NCBI RefSeq assembly: GCF_000243275.1
Contig: NZ_CM001437.1
Coordinates: 3,923,326-3,987,325, forward strand
Source: Myroides odoratus DSM 2801
GTDB lineage: Bacteria; Bacteroidota; Bacteroidia; Flavobacteriales; Flavobacteriaceae
Reading direction: 5' to 3'
Length of the DNA stretch: 64,000 nucleotides
Position numbers and translations under genes: made by a program. This document shows, one piece after another, positions 63,892 through 64,000 of this stretch. The notes beneath the pieces were generated by a model. It saw nothing but the letters and a program-made list of their open reading frames with translations. It did not search any database and was not told where the DNA came from. Positions within the stretch are counted from its first letter, which is position 1, and each line of letters starts with the position of its first letter.

Positions 63892-64000
63892 ATGAAGGAT
63901 TTTTTTACACAAAGTCAGAATTTCATTGGTTCTCAACAAACGGGAATCGATCCAAGAACGGGTGCTTTTATCTTGCATCTTCCTTTAGCAACGCTCAATG
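63892..64000 (+). CDS. Rhs-family protein, 3' end outside window
   Basis: The first 36 codons are present: MKDFFTQSQNFIGSQQTGID then PRTGAFILHLPLATLN. This matches the start of the truncated Rhs gene at 57904 (FYSQSQNLVSTMHTGIDPRT). It is probably a longer Rhs protein continuing past the window. No signal peptide is seen. It closes a repeating pattern of beta-helix genes and Rhs genes. Confidence 0.8.
   Translation, partial: MKDFFTQSQNFIGSQQTGIDPRTGAFILHLPLATLN

Overview
The window looks like a chromosome segment of a marine or clinical Bacteroidota bacterium of the family Flavobacteriaceae (Myroides-like). The evidence is low GC, a SusC/SusD pair, a DUF6520 protein, scarce Shine-Dalgarno sequences, TAnnTTTG-type -7 boxes, and a CTnDOT-style conjugation module. 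The genus is inference.

Region 1 (1-8.5 kb) is chromosomal. It holds a partial membrane-anchored protein, a DUF6520 protein, and a leftward operon susC-susD-S9 peptidase that probably imports and degrades peptides. About 1.1 kb of hairpin-rich DNA without a convincing gene follows.

Region 2 (about 9-49 kb) is an integrative conjugative element (ICE). At the left are regulators, a DUF4099/DUF3945 protein, topoisomerase III, ArdA antirestriction, a CatA-type acetyltransferase, RadC, the coupling protein, a YbaK-type deacylase, a HAD hydrolase, and MobA/MobB. The transfer operon traA to traN follows, but traO, traP and traQ are not seen. At the right are an excisionase-like protein and a tyrosine integrase, next to tRNA-Pro and tRNA-Ser. 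The cargo is rich in defence. It has a STAND NTPase with a HEPN RNase motif, TPRs and a C-terminal cold-shock-like domain. It also has a phase-variable type I restriction system (hsdM, expressed hsdS, silent inverted hsdS, tyrosine recombinase, hsdR) and an AbiEi/AbiEii toxin-antitoxin pair with a clear operator. ArdA may help the element enter cells that restrict DNA. The mobile type I system could mark and protect its host population in several switchable specificities.

Region 3 (49.1-56 kb) is chromosomal: two tRNAs, two GNAT acetyltransferases, an outer-membrane barrel protein, an NhaC-type antiporter interrupted by an in-frame TGA behind a riboswitch-like leader, fabG, a methyltransferase and a DUF1089 protein.

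Region 4 (56.3 kb to the end) is a tandem cluster of four paralogous left-handed beta-helix proteins (YdcK-like cap and hexapeptide repeats). Three of them end in a shared domain with an LYANGRHQV motif. They alternate with Rhs-type N-terminal proteins, one truncated and one running off the window. This looks like an Rhs/polymorphic-toxin or surface-structure locus that evolves by duplication and recombination. No CRISPR array, insertion sequence or rRNA was seen.
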